From Hybos culiciformis (taxonomy: Eukaryota > Arthropoda > Insecta > Diptera > Hybotidae): a DNA stretch of 64,000 bases. The stretch is from the NCBI GenBank assembly GCA_964007475.1, contig OZ023274.1, positions 35,549,816 through 35,613,815 on the forward strand, written 5' to 3'. Position numbers and translations under genes: made by a program. Each line of letters starts with the position of its first letter. Position 1 is the first letter of the stretch. Shown piece by piece: positions 25,901 to 37,411 of the stretch. The notes beneath the pieces were generated by a model that was given only the letters and a program-made list of their open reading frames with translations, searched no databases and was not told the origin of the DNA.

Positions 25901-26900
25901 TTTTGTTTAATTTTTATTAATTGAAAATATTTTTAAAATTATTCAACTGGCAATTCAATTATCCAGTCATAACAATTATTGCATTGTGACAACCGAAGAT
26001 TTTATGTATTTAAAATCTGTTGATAGAAAAGCAATCGAATTTCATTCCAGTTTTTTTCATTCAGCAGACTATCACTTAAAAAATTAATTTTTTTATTTAA
26101 TTTAAGTTTTTTTTTTAATTTTTTTTTTGATAGCTCTAAGTTTAACAATTTGTTTTATATTATTATTATTATTATTATTTTTTAACATTAGTTTTTTAGT
26201 GTAATTATAGGTTTGTGTACTTGAAGTTAAAAAAAAAAACTATTATGCGCTCCAACTCAATTTAAATTTTTTTTTATTTATTTTTTTCAGTCAATATACT
26301 CAGATTTTAAAATAAATAATTTTTTTATTTAAAGAAATAAAAAAAAAACAATTTTTTTTTTTTGCTTTCTTACAACCTAACCGAGACTTTATTCTGCTCA
26401 CAGCAAATGCTTGCAGTGTAATGTAGAATTAAAAAAAATAATATATATCAAATGAGTTGAAAATGAAAATGAAAAAAATATATATATATATGTATATTAT
26501 GTTTATTCCCCCCGTCATTTTGCTAGTGCGTGTAACGAAAAAAAAAAAAAATTTATAAGAGTGTATTATAGTTTTTCTTTTAAAACTATGTTCATTAAAG
26601 TTTAGAGTGGTTTCATAAACAAAATTTAAATTACATACTTAGGCTGGAATTTTTATGGAAAATTTAAGTTTTGATTTGATAATTTTCTTAAAGAAAGGAT
26701 AAGAATAAAATATTATTGATATATGTATATGAAGGTAGGTATCTCGGTAGGTATATTATTGATACATCATAAATAAATGGATCGCAAATTGGAATAAATT
26801 GTTTACATTTGTTTGTACAACTATTTAACTTTACTGTTTTGAATATAAAATTAAATTCGGTAAAAAATTATCATGTTTTAAAATAATTAAAGTTGTTTCA
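22916..26900. other. Extremely AT-rich stretch with poly-T tracts
   Basis: No gene is seen. There are dense poly-T and poly-A runs and short ATT repeats (near 23710 and 26160). A segment near 24180-24300 (ATTAAAATCGGTTGAGTCGT onward) resembles 3' UTR tails of insect non-LTR elements. The small overlapping ORFs at 24011-24283 and 25523-25708 are composition artefacts. Confidence 0.45.
24180..24300 (+). repeat. Possible LINE 3' UTR remnant
   Basis: The stretch AAAATCGGTTGAGTCGTTTG followed by AGAGGCGATAGATTTCGAAC resembles the 'ATCGGTTCAGTCGTTT..GAG' motif commonly found near the 3' ends of insect RTE/CR1-like elements. This rests on recalled motif similarity only. Confidence 0.3.
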
Positions 26901-26901
26901 G

Positions 26902-27127
26902 TTAAACCATTGATTAAGAATACATAGATTCTTAGCTTCATACAACATTTTTTCAGCCTTATTTGGTATTTTTATGTGAAGGTGTTATAGTAAAACTAAA
27001 TAAAATTCTTTTCATATATTGATAATTATCACGTATTTTATTTTGTTTTACTAACACTTTCACATAAAAATACCAAAAATAATGTCGTATGAAGCTAAGA
27101 ATCTATGTATTCTTAATCAATGGTTGA
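26902..27127. mobile_element. Near-perfect long palindrome (foldback MITE)
   Basis: The left arm starts TTAAACCATTGATTAAGAAT and is matched in reverse by the right arm ending ATTCTTAATCAATGGTTGAA. Arms of about 100 bp share ACATAGATTCTTAGCTTCATA and GGTATTTTTATGTGAA. The left arm carries a few extra bases near 26950. The centre is a short AT-rich loop around ATTGATAATTATCA. No ORF is present. The target duplication is not clear, so the superfamily is unassigned. Confidence 0.75.
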
Positions 27128-30078
27128 ACTTAGAAATTAATTAACAAAATTTAATGCATTAAAAAGTCAAGAGTTTTTTAGTATTTTAAAATTAGTGATT
27201 TGATTAGTACACATACATATATTTTGCGAAACAAACGCAGAATTCAAAAGGATTCTTTAATTTTCCATTTTGAAGAACAAAAGCCATTATCATGAATTTT
27301 ATTTAAATTTTTTTCTTTATGAAATTCATTCTGTTTTTAAATTTAATTTTGTTGATTCTTAAATTATACGCAAAATTCTAATTTTGAATTAAAAAAGTAA
27401 ATAAATACTAAAATTTTTATTGTGTTTTCTCAAGAAATCGAATCATTAAACATTGAGTCATTATCATCAAGTATTTCATTTAAAAAATCATTAAGTTGTA
27501 TAAGTATGTACATATACCTACTTTTTTTTTGAATAAAAATTGTTTGGAAACTTGTCATGAATTATGAATAAACTCAATATATAATTTTATGTTAATTTTA
27601 TTTTAAAAGAATATTATATACGAACTGTGTGTATATAGGAAGCTGCTGGCAACTTACTTTATGGAAAATTAATTACAAAGTTTTTAATTTTATTATTATT
27701 TTTTTTTTTATTTTCGGATTCGGCAATAAAACTTAGCATAAGACATAAATTAGAAAATGAGAAACTATATACAACAGTATCCTCTTCATATGAATTTATA
27801 AAAAAAATAATTTCTAGGAAAACTTAATAATAAAAATTATACAACTGAACAAAATTTTTCAATTTACCATAATATAAAAAGCTAAGATTGTAGCTAAAGA
27901 GAAGCATTCATAATTATATTTTTTTCTAAGCCTTAATAAAATAATTTAAATTTTTAAATCTATAAAATCCATTATATAAATTTTAAATCATCCTAATTTG
28001 ATAATAATTTTTCGTCAAGATAAAACATAATCTTTAATCACGTCGTACTGTCCGTCTCTGGCGTCTCTGGCATAATAATAATAAAAAAAAACCAAAATAT
28101 GCATGAACACTTGCCACAAGACACAACACTTTTACAAAAAGGTAAGGCAGAAAAAAAAATTTAGGATCGTATAATAATTATATATAGCTATAGAAAAATA
28201 AAAAAAAAATGCATTTGTATTTAAAAGAAGTAAACATATTTAAAGTTGAGTTGAGGTTTTTCTGATATACATGCATATTTCTATTATATATGTATATTTT
28301 TAAAGGTGAAATAAAACTACCGGCGGCGTGTCGGTTATTCATTGTATTCATATTATATATATACAAAGTACCTATAGTTAGTAGTTAATTGCATTAGTTT
28401 TTTTTAAACCTTAAACTAAATAGTTTTGGTTTTTATTCTAAAAATACACTATCTCTATGATTGAAATGAACAAAATATATCTTAAAATGGAATTTTTATG
28501 GCATATCATGTAGCATTTAAAATATTTCAATGACTTTTATGTTGTCTGTTGCCCAAAATATTTTGTTGAGAATGAAGGTTTTACAATGGAAAGAAAATGA
28601 AATGGAATTGATTTTTAAGTAAATATCAAATGTATTTTAAATGTATATAAAATTTTAATAATTGAAAATTAAAATTGTCTACACGAATAGTATGATTCAC
28701 AAAAAGAAATTTCCTGAAAATTTTTATCACACTACTTAATATGTATTATGATGACTATATATATAATGAAACATCTTATTTTGATAGCTTTAACTAAATG
28801 TATAATAACAAAAGATAATGACAAAAGATAAAACGCAAACAGAAACAGATGGTTTTATCTGACAGGTAGACGCACTTTTTACTTTAATTTGTTATTTGCT
28901 AGAACTGATTAACTTTTTTTTTAAAATAATGGCTTTAATTATCGAACATTATGCGAGAACAGAACTTCTGTTTTGCAGTGTACATAATAATAACGTGTGT
29001 TAAAAGAGGTATGTACTATTATCTGCTGACTGACTGACTGATTGTAATGTTTCTTAACATATTCTATTCGTCCTAGGGTGTCTTTATTTTAAGTATGAAT
29101 CATTTATACGGCAAATTGTCAAAATAAATGTAACCTATATGGGCCTTTTTAAAAAAAATAAAAAATATTTTATCATTATCACAAGCATAAAAATTTACTT
29201 CCTTCCGTGATCTACGAATGAATTTATCTACAAATTTAAATGCGTCTATGCTTAAAAAAACATATTTTATGTCACGCCAGGTAATTAAGATTTTAACTTC
29301 CGGAAAAAGCATTTTGATAAACATATTTAAAAAAAAAATTAATTTCGCATAGATTTGTACCTCTGCTACTTAGATAGGATTTATGTTTCACTAACTCATA
29401 TTACATTATTATCTCATGGGGAAAATTACAAAAATGACATTTTTGTAAAAAAAAATGTTTTCGAATAATAATAAATATCCCCTATTTATTTATTAATAAA
29501 ATTATGCAGTAAAAATAACTCTAAATTTAAAATATTTATTAAAAAATCTACATAATCATTTACATATTTAAAAACATAAAATAATGTTAACTTCCTGAAC
29601 ATTATTTACTTTTCTTTTATTATCCTAAGTTAGGAAACTTCATCAGCCACAGAGTTTCAAAATGCCTTTATCTGGATATTTTCTCTGTTCACAGTGGACG
29701 TTATATAAATTGTACAATGTACGTAAAGCACAATCTTCCGAATTAAAAAAAAAGATCGATGTGAAGTAATTCACGGCAGTTAAGCAAAAATAAAAAACTC
29801 GATATTTCAAATGAGATGCGCAAGGAAAAATTTGTGCAACTTCTTAGTGTATATGGCTTTGACTGAATGCAATTATATCCTATATCCTTAGCACATCAGT
29901 ATAATATGCAAATTGGTTTTTTTTTTATTTAAATTGATAAAACATTTTTTTTAATCGTATAATAATAAGTGGTTAATATTAAATAATAATATCTATTATA
30001 CAATTTTATTAGCATATAAGTAGTTCTATTTTTAATTAATGTATTTATTAACAAGAATAATAATGTATGTTTACTTAC
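27128..30078. other. Intron-like stretch, nothing firm
   Basis: AT-rich with no convincing exon. A small CTGACTGACTGACTGATTG tandem is at about 29024-29042. Short ORFs here (28178-28366, 29100-29324) have no recognisable features. Confidence 0.5.
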
Positions 30079-30112
30079 TTTATAAGCCTTGGTGAGACCA
30101 GCAGAAACTTGA
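30079..30112 (-). CDS. Proposed short second exon of gene B
   Basis: The minus strand reads QVSAGLTKAYK and ends exactly at a strong donor, TATAAA|GTAAGTAA. It ends in phase 0, matching the phase-0 start of the giant exon at 14781, to give QVSAGLTKAYK-TIQTPWRPQ. With the acceptor CTAAG at 30113-30114 the exon is 34 nt and takes two bases from the ATG exon at 58005. An alternative TTAG acceptor extends it to 30152 (adding ISEIFFGLHHKLS) but needs a different upstream phase. The peptide looks protein-like and its neighbourhood does not. It is supported only by splice motifs and phase, so homologous cDNA would be decisive. Confidence 0.45.
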
Positions 30113-30515
30113 CTTAGTTTGTGATGCAAACCAAAAAATATTTCAGATATAACTAAGTGATTATATTAAACCCGATAAAAAAATTCAGGCTAGAATGATA
30201 CTTAGCTCTTATTTAGAGAAGCAAAATCTATGAAAATTATAGTTTTTTAAATGTTTAATAAGATTTACCAAAATGATTAAAACGAAAAATTACTGAACAT
30301 TATTTTTAAGCACACTTTAAATAAGTACAGGACTTCGCTGCATTTTAATAATTTCCATTCAGACAATTATTGTCATTAAAAATTTCAAATATGTATACAA
30401 TTAAATTCAATCAAAGATGTATCGAATCAATTTTTATAATTTATTTGATCATTACAACATCAATTTATTTTATTATGGATTTTTTTTTTTATATTTTTCT
30501 AAATCATAAGTAATA

Positions 30516-31625
30516 ATGGCAACAAAAGTTGTTAAACAAACTACTCCTGAAGAAAATGTTTTGGCTGATCGAGGATACAAATTAGGAAATAAATTGGGTG
30601 AAGGTGGGTATGCTAAAGTTTTTTCGTGTGAATTCTCAAGAAATAAAAATCAGAAAACATTAAATTTAGCATGCAAATTAATAAATACTGATAAAGCGCC
30701 ACCACGTTATCGTTCTAAATTTTTGCCAAGAGAATTAAAAGTTTTGATGATTTTGGATCATCCGCATATTATACAAGTTCATAGTATTTTTCAACATAGA
30801 GACAAAACTTATATTTTTATGCGACTTGCTGAAAAGGGTGACTTACTTGATTATGTAGTTAAACATGGTCCAATAAAACAAGCACAATGTCGAGTTTGGG
30901 TGAGACAAATAGCATTGGGAATTCAATATTTACATGTTATGGAAATAGCTCATCGAGACTTAAAATGTGAAAATATTTTAATAACAGCTCATAATAATGT
31001 AAAAATTTCTGATTTTGGATTCTCTCGTTGTGTTCTAGATGATGATAATAGACGCGTAATGAGCGAAACATATTGCGGCTCATTGTCATACGCACCACCA
31101 GAAATTTTAAAAGGTGAACCTTATAATCCGAAACCTGCTGATTTGTGGTCATTTGGAGTTTTAATTTATACAATGCTCAATAAAACGAGTCCATTTGATT
31201 CGAAAAATGTTAAATTACTTTATGAGCAACAAGTTGAAAAAAAATGGAAATTTCGACCGCGATATATCGATTTAATTTCTGAAGAATGTAAAACATTAAT
31301 AACACATTTACTAGAACCTAATCCTTATGATCGTTACAAAATTGAGCAAGTGATAAATTCTGAGTGGATTGCAAAGGATCCAAAATTGAAAAAATTAAAT
31401 TCACGAGAATTTTTTGCTCTCCAGTATGCTTTAGATGAATCCAGAAGTGTTGGGATCTCCGGTGAACCACACGAGAGTCCTCGTGGAAGAGCTTTATCCT
31501 TGGCTATGAAAAAATTTCCTGTAAATCACAATAGTTTGGAAATTTTGAAAGAATATAATGACGGTTTTGATTTACAACTAATAAAATCTGAATTCCATAA
31601 AATTGAAGGAAGATTATCTCAATAA
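30516..31625 (+). CDS. Testis-specific serine/threonine kinase-like protein (TSSK family)
   Basis: This is an intronless 369-residue protein kinase. All catalytic landmarks are present: glycine loop GEGGYAKV (28-35), ATP-anchoring lysine K54 in LACKL, helix-C glutamate E73, catalytic loop HRDLKCEN (146-153), DFG at 166-168, activation-loop T185 in SETYCGSLSYAPPEIL, and DLWSFGV (209-215). The P+1 segment reads APPE rather than APE, with the YCGS-YAPPEIL signature shared by TSSK kinases. The kinase domain spans about 20-284. The ~85-residue tail is basic with no recognised domain. TSSK proteins act in post-meiotic male germ cells of animals and are often encoded by single-exon genes, so testis expression is expected. 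The gene sits opposite to and, if the gene B model is right, inside gene B's first intron. The start ATG at 30516 follows A/T-rich leader sequence. The stop TAA overlaps an AATAAA. Confidence 0.93.
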   Translation: MATKVVKQTTPEENVLADRGYKLGNKLGEGGYAKVFSCEFSRNKNQKTLNLACKLINTDKAPPRYRSKFLPRELKVLMILDHPHIIQVHSIFQHRDKTYIFMRLAEKGDLLDYVVKHGPIKQAQCRVWVRQIALGIQYLHVMEIAHRDLKCENILITAHNNVKISDFGFSRCVLDDDNRRVMSETYCGSLSYAPPEILKGEPYNPKPADLWSFGVLIYTMLNKTSPFDSKNVKLLYEQQVEKKWKFRPRYIDLISEECKTLITHLLEPNPYDRYKIEQVINSEWIAKDPKLKKLNSREFFALQYALDESRSVGISGEPHESPRGRALSLAMKKFPVNHNSLEILKEYNDGFDLQLIKSEFHKIEGRLSQ

Positions 31626-32336
31626 ATTAATTAAGTAAAAATGTTTGAAATTTTACACTGAAAATATTGCTTATATTAAGAAAAGAGTAGATTTTATTAA
31701 AATTCTCAAAATCAAATTTTAGGTAATTGAATTATAATTGCGTTTATTTTGATTTTGTGAATTTGTTTGGCACTTAGAAATATTGGTATAGTTTTTTTTT
31801 TAAATATTCAAGTAGGCGATAAATGGAAATGTACTAAGAAACCATACATGAGATACTCTAAATAATTAAAATTCACTACCTAACTTAAATTTAGCTAACA
31901 AATAGAAACTGAAAATGATAATGTTTAATTTAGATATGAAATTATTATAATTTTATTTCTTAAGTGCAAAACAAATTCACAAAATCACAATAAACGCAAT
32001 CAAAATTCAATTATCTAAAATTTTATTTTGAGAATTTTGATAAAATCTATAATAAACAATATTTTTACATTAATCTTGATATTTCACAAAAAGTTTTAAT
32101 GTCATTATGCTACATTTGAAAATGTAATATAATATTATGAAATTAGAAAAAAATTTTCGCTTACTAGCGAAATAGTTAAAAGTTCAAAACCCAAAAATAA
32201 TTTGTAAAAAAAAAATTTATTCAACACGAAATTTGAAATAAATTCATTGAAATCGACATGTTGAACAATTTGAATTCATATACTTAACAGTTCAGGTCAG
32301 TGAGAATCGGATCTTGATTTCTGGATGTTGAATAAG
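31626..32336. other. 3' flank of the TSSK gene
   Basis: AT-rich and without ORFs. Nothing beyond possible poly-A signals is seen before the nested transposon at 32337. Confidence 0.5.
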
Positions 32337-32344
32337 ACCATATT
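32337..32344. repeat. Left 8-bp target-site duplication (ACCATATT)
   Basis: Identical to 33490-33497 on the other side of the hAT element. Confidence 0.85.
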
Positions 32345-32553
32345 CAGGCCCGGCTCGTGGTTTTTTTTGTGTGTGTGCAAGGAATGATTGGCGCCTTTGA
32401 AAAAGTTTTCAATTAGATACTCAAAGGCTACAAAAAGCAAACACTAGCTAAATTCCATTTTTCTTGCCCGATAGTTGATCTGAAGTAATTTTTGATCGGT
32501 TTTAAATTTTGGAAAAGTTCTCTCACCTTGAGCAACTGAAACGGGTAAAGTTA

Positions 32554-33199
32554 GTAATACCACAAAGTAAGCATAAATAAGAGAAATTCATTCCATACAA
32601 AAAATTCATATTAAAAAAACTAAACAAAAAATGTCGGTCTATATGAAATCACTATCCCAATTGACGGTAATATGCTGTTCGCATTAGGAGAATATTTGTG
32701 GAATATGCTGTTTTCCGGAATATTTCAGGAATATGAACTGGATTTTTCATATAAAAAATATTCCGGAATTTGTATATTCCACTTTTATATTCCAGTTTGT
32801 CAGGTTTGGAATTCTACATTTATAGTTACTTTCACTCACTTTATAAAATTTTGTTATAGGTGGCAACAATTTTTTTTGTCAAATTCGAGTCAAAATGAAG
32901 AAAAAACCAAATAAAATTGATAAAAAGCGAGATAAAAAGTCAAAATTTTTAACAACAAACATTTTTTCTCTTTCTCAATTGTTTTTTATACATCATCAAA
33001 TTCCAGTTCTCATCAAATATTGTAATGCGAACGGCAATTTGTTTTCCGGAATCTAAGTGGAATTTAAATTATAATGCGAACAAGGCATAATGGGATAGTG
33101 ATTTCATTTTTTGATTTCATATTTTTTGTTTAATTTTTTTAATTTGATTTTTTTGTATGGAATGAATTTCTCATATTTATACTTCCTTTATGGTAATAC
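32554..33199. mobile_element. Palindromic element inserted in the hAT transposase remnant
   Basis: Inverted arms of about 100 bp: GTAATACC...GAGAAATTCATTCCATAC...TGAAATCACTATCCCA on the left and TGGGATAGTGATTTCA...GTATGGAATGAATTTCTC...GGTAATAC on the right. It separates two hAT transposase pieces that belong together, so it landed after the hAT element. The core between the arms is a third element (32671-33089). Confidence 0.7.
32671..33089. mobile_element. MITE with (T)TGTTCGCATTA ends, innermost of the nest
   Basis: The left end TATGCTGTTCGCATTA is matched in reverse by TAATGCGAACAAGGCATA. It sits at the centre of the palindrome, between ACTATCCCA and TGGGATAGT. Related ends occur at 37033-37411 and near 56370-56485. 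The interior has GGAATAT and TTCCGGAAT motifs and no real coding frame; the 80-codon ORF at 32672 is a by-product. Confidence 0.6.
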
Positions 33200-33489
33200 C
33201 CTTAAATCAGTGCACTTGGAAAGAGTTCTTCAACATTATTGTTATAAATCCAATTTAAAATGTTTTCTGGATTAATATTATTTTCAATTTTGCGAGACAA
33301 CATTTCAGATAATTTTGTAGTTCGTTTGCTCCAAAAATCAAAATCTCAAAAAAAATTTGTATGCATTTAAAAAAAAATTATTTTTGTTTAAATTTAAATT
33401 TCATATTGGCTTGTAGGCGCCTTTTCATTACTGGCGCCTACGGCGCCTGTGTGCAATGCACAGTTCGCACACGCCTCGAGCCGGGCCTG

Positions 33490-33497
33490 ACCATATT
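33490..33497. repeat. Right 8-bp target-site duplication (ACCATATT)
   Basis: Identical to 32337-32344. It fixes the outer limits of the hAT element. Confidence 0.85.
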
Positions 33498-36400
33498 ATA
33501 ACTTTCCGAAGTATTGATCAACATTAAAATTTAAATAGTACACAATTTATATTGGAAGCATCATAAATTGTTTTCGTAAATAATATATTTTAACAATATT
33601 ATTGTTTATCAGTGAAATAATTTTAGAATCACAATGTTATTATTATTTAAAAAATTCTTTTCAATATTAAGTATATTTTCAATAAAAATCTTAAGCTTAC
33701 ACAAAAATATTTAGAAATTTTTCAATGACACTAATCTTGTGATAAAATCTTCTTTTCTTTTTATTTTTTCTGTTTGAAAATATATGACTGACAAGCAAGT
33801 CATCAAATTTTTTTGAAATAATTTAAAAATATATTATAAATAATATTGAGAATCAGAGAAAAATAAAAACAAACATTATTATTATCTGGTGGATCAAATT
33901 ACTAATGTATTCGAAACATAATATGTTTATAATATACACAACAGATTATAATTTACAATTAAAAGATTGTTATTATAAAAAAAAAAAGTTATAGATTTGA
34001 AATTTGCTCAATAAGCAAATTTTTAATTATTATATTCTACAAAAATCATGATACATATATATGTATATGTGGGTAATTTAGAAGATAATTTTATCTTTTA
34101 TCGAGACTTAAACAATGTTTACATGTACATAAATGTAGTTTACTCAAACTAGGCAATTATATGTAGAAGAAATCAGTAAGGAACGAGTTAAATAAGTTTT
34201 TCTGTTAAACAAGTACCATAGCTGAATTATTTTAATAGGTCAAAACAAAAACCCTCCATTGCATTAAGCAACTCAAGTAAAGTTCATACACAAACTTTCA
34301 TCCCATATTTTCCCCCCTCCAGAGGCTGAGTTTTCAAAAATCCTATCTTCTTGCATGTGTTAAAAAAAAAAAACGTACTAACCAAATTTCTGTCTTTCGA
34401 ACTTCAATAGTTTTAGCTCTGCGTTGATGAGTATGAGTTAATCACTCAGGAGTCTTCTATAATAATAACAATATAATGAAATTTACTTCTTTTTATTTTG
34501 ATTCAACAAACCCGTCAAGGTTGTTCTCATTTTGAATTATAGATTGGAAAAAAATATTATACAAAATACAGATTACATTTTTGGTGGGCGGAATAACAAA
34601 TTTTTGATAATAAAGCTTCCTAATCGGGTAAAACATAAATGCATTATAGATACTTTGTTCTATTTTTCTTGAAATTTATGGAAAAATATAATAGGATATT
34701 ATGTATGTAATAAATAGTCACATATTTTAAACATACTTAATTCAATAAAATTTAATAGTTTTTTTTTCGTTGATTGAAAAACTTACTTAGTTTTTATAGA
34801 ATTTGAATCTAAATAAAAAATCTATGTTGCAGGTGCATGAAAAAAAAAACAAAATATTTACTTATACTTTTGAAAATTTATTCATGAGAGCTAATACGTA
34901 TAAAAATAACGTTTTCATATAACAAAAAAAAAAAAATAAAAACTTGTTTTTATAGTAAAAAATAAAAATTATTATTTATAATTTTTTAAAGAAAAGGAAA
35001 TCAAATTCATTTACCATTTTAAGTATTATCGGATATTGTTTATGAATTTATGTATTTTTGTTATTTATGTGAAAATACATACCCTTATTACAGGGTCTTT
35101 TAGTTAGGAGAGCCATGATGACAGTGTGACATGATGTTCTTAATGTGACAGAAAGATATACAACTTATTTTAAGGAATGGCGACGAACTTAGTTATGTGA
35201 TTTTGTTATCTTAATGATTGATTTATTTGATTCATTGGTCCAAAAATGAACATCTTTAAATCTTCAAATAACTAATAGACTTAAAAAATCAAGAAGTGGT
35301 TTGTACACCAATAATATATGTATTATATAGCAACAAAGTGGTAAAAATATTAAACTTAAGTACAGGTGGACATTAAAAAAATAAAATAAATTTAAATAGA
35401 GATATAAGAATTAAGAGATCTCTCAATTTAAAATAACATATAAATCTCACACATTTAAAATAAACACATTATTTTGACGTTTGTAACATTTTTAAGACTT
35501 AAAATTCATTGATTTTCAATTAGGAATCGATTTTTAAAAGTCTCACTAGTTTGAATATCGGTCTGAATAATTATTTTAGCTTCGCTGCATGCTGCAATAC
35601 TTTTATTTTTCGTGAATATGCGAACATGTAAACAAATCTGAATAAATAAGGAATGACTATCGAACAAAAATATATTTAATTAAAAATTTTCGTACAAAAG
35701 AAAAAACAAATTAAAACAACAATAGTGGTAAAAATAAAAGAAATATTAATACAGAACTTGCATTCAATGTACAACTTTCAATTTGACTGGGAATTTTTGC
35801 TTTAAATTTTGGCTTTAAATATTTCAAAATTATAGCTTACATCATATTCAATTGCCATTTATATATCTTTGAACATTAAGTTATATAAAATTTAATTTAT
35901 ATTTAATTGGTGCAATCTTTTTTTTTTTGAATTAAAATAAAGAAAATTTTGTTTGCCATCATTCAAATGAGAACATTTCACTTGTCATCCCACTCTATAT
36001 AATTTGAAGTGTAAATAAAGTAAATTAAAAAAAAAAAATGAATAAATTTTGTATTTTGAATCAACCGTACTTAATCAGTTTTTTTTACAAATTAAACATT
36101 TTTAAAGAAAAACATCTTAAAGAAATTTTTTTGCAATTTTTTCTAAATCCTTAATGTTAAAAATAACTATATATAGCTTCTGTCAAAGTTTAATAAAGTT
36201 GGAATTTAAGTTTGTTTTTGTTGACTTATGAGCGTCAGCGGGCGTCGCTTCGTCGTATATTTAATATATATGTTTTTAGAATTATTTTATTAACTTAAAA
36301 ATGAATTAAAAATGGAATTTATCTTAAAAATGAAGAAAATATTAAACTCTTGAGCCATGAGCCACGAGCCATGAGAACCATAGTAAATGCGCTCAATTAA

Positions 36401-37032
36401 AAACTCACTACCCATTGCGCCGTCAACTAGAAATTTCTTTATAATTATTGTAAAACAACCTAACACAACTTCTTATATGAAATATTTTTTGCTTAAAAAA
36501 AATTCATAATTTATTTGATGAGCTAACAATAACAAATTTCTCGTAGATTATAATTTTTTTTTGTTTCTGTAATTGATATAAAAAAAAAATTTAAGTAATA
36601 AATAAAATAATGTTAGGCATGAAATTATTCCAAAAGACACTCCTTGTTGTGATAAATATTAAAAAAAAATATGTATATATGTATACCTATATAACTTTAG
36701 CCTAACTCTACACCTCTTTTCTTGGTAAATATTAATTTTTTTTTTTTATTCTTATCATTTTTACTTTTTCAATGATTTCAATAAAAAAAATTTTTACTTT
36801 TGTTCGTTATATGTGTCTGATCATCAAAGGTCTGTATACTTTATATATTATGTACTTTTACGTATATCAAAAATTTCTTGAACAGTGCAACCTTGTTATA
36901 ATGTCTGATTCAAATATTTTGTCATCATTGTGTAGTAATATTGTCGTTCGTTATCCTAAGGGTAAAGGTTTTTTCGTAAAATTTATTTAATAATCAAATT
37001 TTGTTTTTTACTGGCTTTAATCCTATTTTATA
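33498..37032. other. Non-coding stretch
   Basis: No exon was supported. A piece at 34240-34420 (CAAACTTTCATCCCATATTT onward, then GAGTTTTCAAAAATCC) resembles tails of insect non-LTR elements. A GC-richer scrap (GAGCGTCAGCGGGCGTCGCT) lies at 36231-36250, and GAGCCATGAGCCACGAGCCA at about 36350-36375 is a short tandem. Confidence 0.45.
34240..34420 (+). repeat. Possible non-LTR element 3' tail
   Basis: ACACAAACTTTCATCCCATA, TTTTCCCCCCTCCAG and GAGTTTTCAAAAATCCTATC follow one another in the order seen in recurrent insect retroelement tails. This is recalled similarity, with no coding part visible. Confidence 0.3.
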
Positions 37033-37411
37033 CCTTGTTCGCATTTCAACATTTATCCGGATAAATAAGTGGAAATTTCCACTTTCTAAAACTAGCGTTC
37101 GCACTTGAGAAGTGGAAAAAATTTGACTGTTTTAAAAAAAATTTAAATGAATTTATTTTTTTTTGTTATGAATTTTCAAAAACCTGAAGTTCAAAAATAA
37201 TTTTAAAATTAAATTTCACTTTTTTTGATATTTTGACACAAAATAAACGGTGCCACCGTACCAAATCTATCAAAAAGTAGCTAAAAGGAACTAGCTAAGT
37301 GGAAAAATAACTGGAAATTAAAATATCCGGAAAAAATTTTTGTATGATAATATCCACAAAGTTTCTGGAAAAATCGAAATATCCGGAAAAATATTAAAGT
37401 GCGAACAAGAC
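37033..37411. mobile_element. MITE with CTTGTTCGCA ends
   Basis: CCTTGTTCGCATTT at 37033 is matched by AAAGTGCGAACAAGAC ending at 37411. The interior has repeated ATCCGGA(T/A)AAA, GTGGAAATTTCC and a further TTCGCACTT near 37097. It resembles the innermost element at 32671-33089 in end sequence. No coding potential. Confidence 0.65.

Larger units (their letters stand above)
32345..33489 (-). mobile_element. hAT transposon with transposase remnants, split by nested insertions
   Basis: The ends are CAGGCCCGGCTCGTGG at 32345 and CCTCGAGCCGGGCCTG ending at 33489 (15 of 16 bases inverted-identical). They are flanked by a perfect 8-bp target duplication, ACCATATT (32337-32344 and 33490-33497), the hallmark of hAT elements. 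On the minus strand, remnants of the transposase C-terminal region survive on both sides of an insertion: NILNWIYNNNVEELFPSALI (ending at 33205) and LTLPVSVAQGERTF (32513-32554). In intact hAT proteins these motifs are nearly adjacent (..ELFPN..LTLPV..ERSFSKL..), so the interval between them is inserted DNA. The element is non-autonomous now. Confidence 0.88.

Noticed and set aside
30937..31173. Minus-strand ORF across the TSSK gene
   Set aside because: Antisense shadow of an intact kinase domain.
32672..32914. 80-codon plus ORF
   Set aside because: It lies inside the innermost MITE and reads palindromic GGAATAT repeats.
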